This document shows positions 6,402 to 9,263 of a DNA stretch of 9,263 nt, piece by piece. Position 1 is the stretch's first letter. Each line of letters starts with the position of its first letter. The position numbers and the translations under genes were made by a program. Source of the DNA: Bacillota bacterium (lineage in GTDB: Bacteria; Bacillota; Clostridia; Clostridiales; Clostridiaceae); NCBI GenBank assembly GCA_023424785.1, contig JAFADP010000066.1, forward strand, positions 1 to 9,263, given 5' to 3'. The notes beneath the pieces were generated by a model that saw only the letters and a program-made list of their open reading frames with translations, made no database searches and was not told where the DNA came from.

Positions 6402-7001
6402 TTGATAAAGATAGGGTTAACTGGAGGAATAGGTAGTGGCAAAAGTACTGTATCAAAAATGATGGCAGCTGCTGGTATAAAAGTATTAGATGCAGACCTA
6501 GTAGCTAGAAATGTTTTAGTTGTTTATCCAGAAATATTAGAAAGAGTAAAGATAGAATTTGGAGATGTATTTTTTGATTGGAGAGGGGAATTTAGAAGAA
6601 AAGAATTTGGAAATTATATATTTAGATTCCCACAGCAAAGAATTAAATATGAAGAAATAATAATTCCATATATTAAAAAAGAAATATTAGAAGCTCTAGA
6701 TAGATATGAGAGCAATGGAGAAAAAATAATTGTATTAGATGCACCAACATTAATAGAAAATGGTCTTCATAAAAATATGGATTATGTAATATTAGTATAT
6801 GCAGATACTAAAGTTCAACTTCAAAGATTAAAGGATAGAGATAAATTATCTGTTGGAGATGCTAATAGTAGGATTAATTCGCAAATGCAGTTAGAAGAGA
6901 AAAAGAATTATGCTAATATTATTATTGATAATAACAAAGATTTAATAACTACAAAGAAACAAGTAGATGACATTATAGAATTTTTAAAGAGTATGTATTA
7001 A
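6402..7001 (+). CDS. coaE: Dephospho-CoA kinase
   Basis: CoaE phosphorylates the 3'-hydroxyl of dephospho-CoA with ATP, the last step of coenzyme A synthesis, in the cytosol. At 199 aa it is full length. It shows a P-loop GGIGSGKST (8-16), the LDAD motif (29-32) contacting substrate, LDAPTLIENG (112-121) where most homologues have a D-x-P-L-L-F-E type motif, and the arginine-rich lid RLKDRDKLSVGDANSRI (142-158). The conserved region around EEKKNYANIIIDNN (165-178) ends the core. The start is TTG at 6402; AAGGAGGT (6387-6394) overlaps the polA stop codon and sits 7 nt upstream, so translation is closely linked to polA. Only 13 nt separate the two genes. Coupling of polA and coaE is common in Firmicutes. 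Confidence 0.95.
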   Translation: MIKIGLTGGIGSGKSTVSKMMAAAGIKVLDADLVARNVLVVYPEILERVKIEFGDVFFDWRGEFRRKEFGNYIFRFPQQRIKYEEIIIPYIKKEILEALDRYESNGEKIIVLDAPTLIENGLHKNMDYVILVYADTKVQLQRLKDRDKLSVGDANSRINSQMQLEEKKNYANIIIDNNKDLITTKKQVDDIIEFLKSMY

Positions 7002-7014
7002 TAAGGAGAGAGTT

Positions 7015-7569
7015 ATGAAGTTAAGACGGCTGATAGTTTCGTTGATACTGATAGTTATAATTTTTTTAGGAGCAGTATTAGGGATTAAGAAATATATTTT
7101 TCCTTTAAAGTACAATGACATAGTAGTTAAGTATGCAGAAGAATATGATTTGGACCCATACCTTGTATTATCAGTAATTAAGGCAGAGAGTAATTTTAAG
7201 CCTGATGCAAAATCTCATAGAGATGCTATGGGACTTATGCAAATAGTTGAAGCTACAGGAGAAGACATTGCAAATAACATAGGAATAGAAAATTTTGATG
7301 TTAATATGCTATATGATGTAGAATATAATATTATGATGGGATGTTGGTACTTAAATGACTTAAATAAGGAATTTAATAATGACATTACATTAGTTCTAGC
7401 TGCATATAATGCAGGAAGAGGGCATGTAAATGAATGGCTTCAAAATGAACAATATTCATCAGACGGTAAAACACTTACCTATATTCCATTTGAAGAAACA
7501 AAGAGATATATAGATAAAATAGATATTTATTATAAAGTATATAAACTTTTATATGAAAAAGAAATTTAA
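7015..7569 (+). CDS. Membrane-anchored soluble-type lytic transglycosylase (SLT domain)
   Basis: This enzyme cleaves the MurNAc-GlcNAc bond of peptidoglycan, forming 1,6-anhydro ends, outside the membrane. Residues 5-24 are an uncleaved-looking hydrophobic anchor after MKLRR. The SLT domain follows: PYLVLSVIKAESNF (48-61) with catalytic E58, GLMQI (73-77), AAYNAG (129-134), and IPFEETKRYIDKI (157-169) near the C-terminus. At 184 aa it is a minimal family member with no LysM or other wall-binding domain. ATG 7015 follows AAGGAGAG (7003-7010) closely and lies 13 nt after coaE, so it is the third gene of the polA operon. A terminator follows. The specific wall role (remodelling, division, spore-related) cannot be told. 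Confidence 0.93.
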   Translation: MKLRRLIVSLILIVIIFLGAVLGIKKYIFPLKYNDIVVKYAEEYDLDPYLVLSVIKAESNFKPDAKSHRDAMGLMQIVEATGEDIANNIGIENFDVNMLYDVEYNIMMGCWYLNDLNKEFNNDITLVLAAYNAGRGHVNEWLQNEQYSSDGKTLTYIPFEETKRYIDKIDIYYKVYKLLYEKEI

Positions 7570-7572
7570 TAA

Positions 7573-7618
7573 AAAACAGTAGTGAATTTTAATATTTGCT
7601 ACTGTTTTTATTTTTTTG
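7573..7618 (+). terminator. Terminator of the polA-coaE-transglycosylase operon
   Basis: AAAACAGTAG (7573-7582) pairs with CTACTGTTTT (7599-7608); partial pairing continues inward. A long T-rich tail follows (TTTTTATTTTTTT). The stem begins 3 nt after the transglycosylase stop. Confidence 0.85.
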
Positions 7619-7630
7619 GGAAAAATAAAT

Positions 7631-7670
7631 TTGAAAGGAGAAAAATAAAATTGAAAGGAGAAAAATAAAA
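7631..7670 (+). repeat. Tandem 20-bp repeat, two exact copies
   Basis: The unit TTGAAAGGAGAAAAATAAAA occurs at 7631-7650 and 7651-7670, and the end of a third, imperfect copy precedes it (7618-7630). Each unit contains AAAGGAG, a Shine-Dalgarno match, and a tiny frame TTG...TAA. The repeat lies after the operon terminator and upstream of the next promoter, so it is probably a slippage duplication without translation. Confidence 0.8.
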
Positions 7671-7691
7671 AAAATGACTTTTAGTCATTTT
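7671..7691. promoter_or_regulatory. Inverted repeat, possible repressor operator
   Basis: AAAATGACT (7671-7679) and AGTCATTTT (7683-7691) form perfect 9-bp arms around TTT. The repeat covers the -35 and spacer region of the downstream promoter, the place where a TetR-like dimeric repressor would block polymerase. No regulator gene is in the window. It could also be a weak hairpin terminator, but the T run after it is short. Confidence 0.45.
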
Positions 7692-7701
7692 GTGATATAA
7701 T
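7673..7701 (+). promoter_or_regulatory. Extended -10 promoter for the YhgE/Pip gene
   Basis: TGATATAAT (7693-7701) combines a TGn extension with a perfect TATAAT at 7696-7701. At 17 nt upstream the -35 position is AATGAC (7673-7678), a poor match, as is common with extended -10 promoters. Transcription would start near 7708, about 27 nt before the ATG. Confidence 0.6.
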
Positions 7702-7734
7702 AGTTTTATTGAAAATGAAGTGAGGATGATAGGC

Positions 7735-9263
7735 ATGAAAAATTCGTTAAAAATTTATAAAAGAGATATGAAAAATATAGTTAAGAATAAGGCTGCACTA
7801 TTAATGATTATAATACTTATAGTCTTACCTTGTTTTTATGCTTGGTTTAATATTAAAGCAGCTTGGGATCCTTATGGAAATACAGGTGCTATACAAGTTG
7901 GTATAGTAAATAATGATAAAGGTGGAAATGTAAGCGGTAAAGAATTTAATGTTGGAGATGTAATAATAGATACCCTAAAAGATAATAAAGCATTAGGATG
8001 GAATTTTATAAGTGAAAAGGAAGCTGAGTATGGATTAGAAAATGGAAAATATTATGCTACTATAGTAATTCCAGAAGATTTTACTGAAAAGTTACTTTCA
8101 ATAACTACTAATAATATAGAAAAACCTAAGTTAATATATTCTGTAAATCAAAAACTTAATGCTATTGTACCTAAAATTACAGATAAAGGTATAACTACTA
8201 TAAAAAGTGAAATTGGAAGTAAGATTATAAAAACTATAGATGGAGTAATATTTAAAATAGCTAATGAAATAGGAATAAAGGTAACAAATTCAAAAGATGA
8301 AATAAGAAAGATTGTTGACGTAATCTATGAAGTAGACGAAAATATGCCGCAAATTCAAGACCTTGTAGATAAGGCTTATAACGGATCAATTACTATATCA
8401 GAATTAGTTACCAAACTTAATACAATAATTCCAAATGTAGAATCAGGTTTAAGTGAATCCGAAAATATATTAGAAAAAGGTAATGATTATCTAGCTCAAT
8501 TTAAGGATGGCATAGAAAGTATAAGTCCATCAATAGAGCAAGGTTTAAATATTGCTTCTAATATTGGAAATACTGTTACATCTTTAGTAGAGCCAATAAA
8601 TCCAGAGCAAACATCAGAAGATATTAGATTGAGTTTAAGTAATTCAAGAGAAAGGTTAGAGAATGTTTATAGTAATATTAATTCATTAACTTCATTTTTA
8701 GAGTCTTTTAATAATGAAAAGTTATTAAATGTAATAAGTATTTTTAGAAGTTTAGGAGATAGCTTAAGGAATACAATAACATTAATAAATAATGGAATAA
8801 CTAGTATTGATAATGGGGAAGCTCTTTCAAGTAATAGGTTAAGTGAAATAAAAGATTCTATAACTAACACAACAGCATTAATTAATAAGGTAAATAGGGA
8901 TTATCCATCTGTAATATTACCAGCTATAAATGATGGAATAAGTGATATTAATTTAATTATATCAAATGGTGAAAGTATTATATCTAAAGTAGAAGATAGT
9001 ATACCAAATATAAAGAGTATATTAGGTGCATTAGGAGTAATAGGAGAGTTTGGTGAAGATAATATACCTGCTATTCAAGAAAAGCTACCAGAAGTTAAGG
9101 AAAAATTACATGAGCTTACTAGCCAAATTAAAAATATTGATAATGGAGAGACATTTGATAAAATATTAAACTTATTAACTTTAGATTGGCAAAATGAAAG
9201 TAGTTTTTTAGCCAGTCCAATAGAAATAGATAAGGAAGTGTTATATCCAATTACTAATTATGG
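7735..9263 (+). CDS. YhgE/Pip family membrane protein, N-terminal part (runs off window)
   Basis: The frame stays open from ATG 7735 to the window end, giving 509 codons with no stop; the C-terminal part is outside. Residues 1-60 match the YhgE/Pip N-terminal domain: a basic start, a membrane helix (about 20-40, ending PCFYAWFNIKAAWDPYGNTG), then the first strand of the external domain (IQVGIVNNDKG). The middle (about 170-480) is a long, helical, Asn/Ser/Ile-rich ectodomain. The end FLASPIEIDKEVLYPITNYG resembles the segment just before the C-terminal multi-helix membrane domain of the family, which belongs with ABC-2-type transporter permeases. Relatives include Bacillus YhgE and the lactococcal phage infection protein Pip; the cargo or role here is unknown. 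GAGG (7722-7725) lies 9 nt upstream of the start. A putative operator overlaps its promoter. Confidence 0.88.
   Translation, partial: MKNSLKIYKRDMKNIVKNKAALLMIIILIVLPCFYAWFNIKAAWDPYGNTGAIQVGIVNNDKGGNVSGKEFNVGDVIIDTLKDNKALGWNFISEKEAEYGLENGKYYATIVIPEDFTEKLLSITTNNIEKPKLIYSVNQKLNAIVPKITDKGITTIKSEIGSKIIKTIDGVIFKIANEIGIKVTNSKDEIRKIVDVIYEVDENMPQIQDLVDKAYNGSITISELVTKLNTIIPNVESGLSESENILEKGNDYLAQFKDGIESISPSIEQGLNIASNIGNTVTSLVEPINPEQTSEDIRLSLSNSRERLENVYSNINSLTSFLESFNNEKLLNVISIFRSLGDSLRNTITLINNGITSIDNGEALSSNRLSEIKDSITNTTALINKVNRDYPSVILPAINDGISDINLIISNGESIISKVEDSIPNIKSILGALGVIGEFGEDNIPAIQEKLPEVKEKLHELTSQIKNIDNGETFDKILNLLTLDWQNESSFLASPIEIDKEVLYPITNY

Noticed and set aside
7674..7700. Eight-codon frame starting at ATG 7674
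   Set aside because: It coincides with the inverted repeat and -10 box, upstream of the likely transcription start, so a leader peptide is unlikely.
8667..8870. Minus-strand frame inside the YhgE/Pip gene
   Set aside because: The opposite strand has a continuous 509-codon frame with family motifs; this one has none.

Overview
The window looks like chromosomal DNA from a low-GC Gram-positive anaerobe, most likely Clostridium sensu stricto. The reasons are the very AT-rich composition, AGA as the main arginine codon, strong AAGGAGG-type ribosome binding sites, several TTG/GTG starts, and the polA-coaE-lytic transglycosylase order. The genus call is inference; no rRNA or other marker is present.

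Region 1 (1-1425) holds small genes and non-coding structure. A 126-bp structured element occurs twice, at 1-126 and 823-948, with a single mismatch. Each copy folds into a two-part stem followed by a 12-bp terminator-like hairpin. Between the copies lie an unrecognised 50-residue basic protein (203-355) and an 88-residue stand-alone ATP-cone protein (447-713) with its own promoter and a long hairpin terminator. After the second copy, a separately promoted 103-residue membrane protein with an acidic tail (1065-1376) ends in a clear terminator.

Region 2 (1440-3640) has two convergent genes. One is a eukaryotic-type NADP-dependent isocitrate dehydrogenase behind a near-consensus promoter. The other is a membrane-anchored calcineurin-like phosphoesterase on the minus strand. 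They share a bidirectional terminator that contains the phosphoesterase stop codon.

Region 3 (3735-7618) is a tight operon of polA (DNA polymerase I with a decayed proofreading domain), coaE (last step of coenzyme A synthesis) and a membrane-anchored lytic transglycosylase. Spacings are about 13 nt and a terminator closes the unit.

Region 4 (7619-9263) has a 20-bp tandem duplication, then an extended -10 promoter overlapping a 9-bp-arm inverted repeat that looks like a repressor operator. Next comes the first 509 codons of a YhgE/Pip-family membrane protein, which runs off the window end.

Most of the window is ordinary housekeeping sequence. The repeated structured element is the best candidate for something undescribed. 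I could not match it to any RNA family I know, and its function is unknown.
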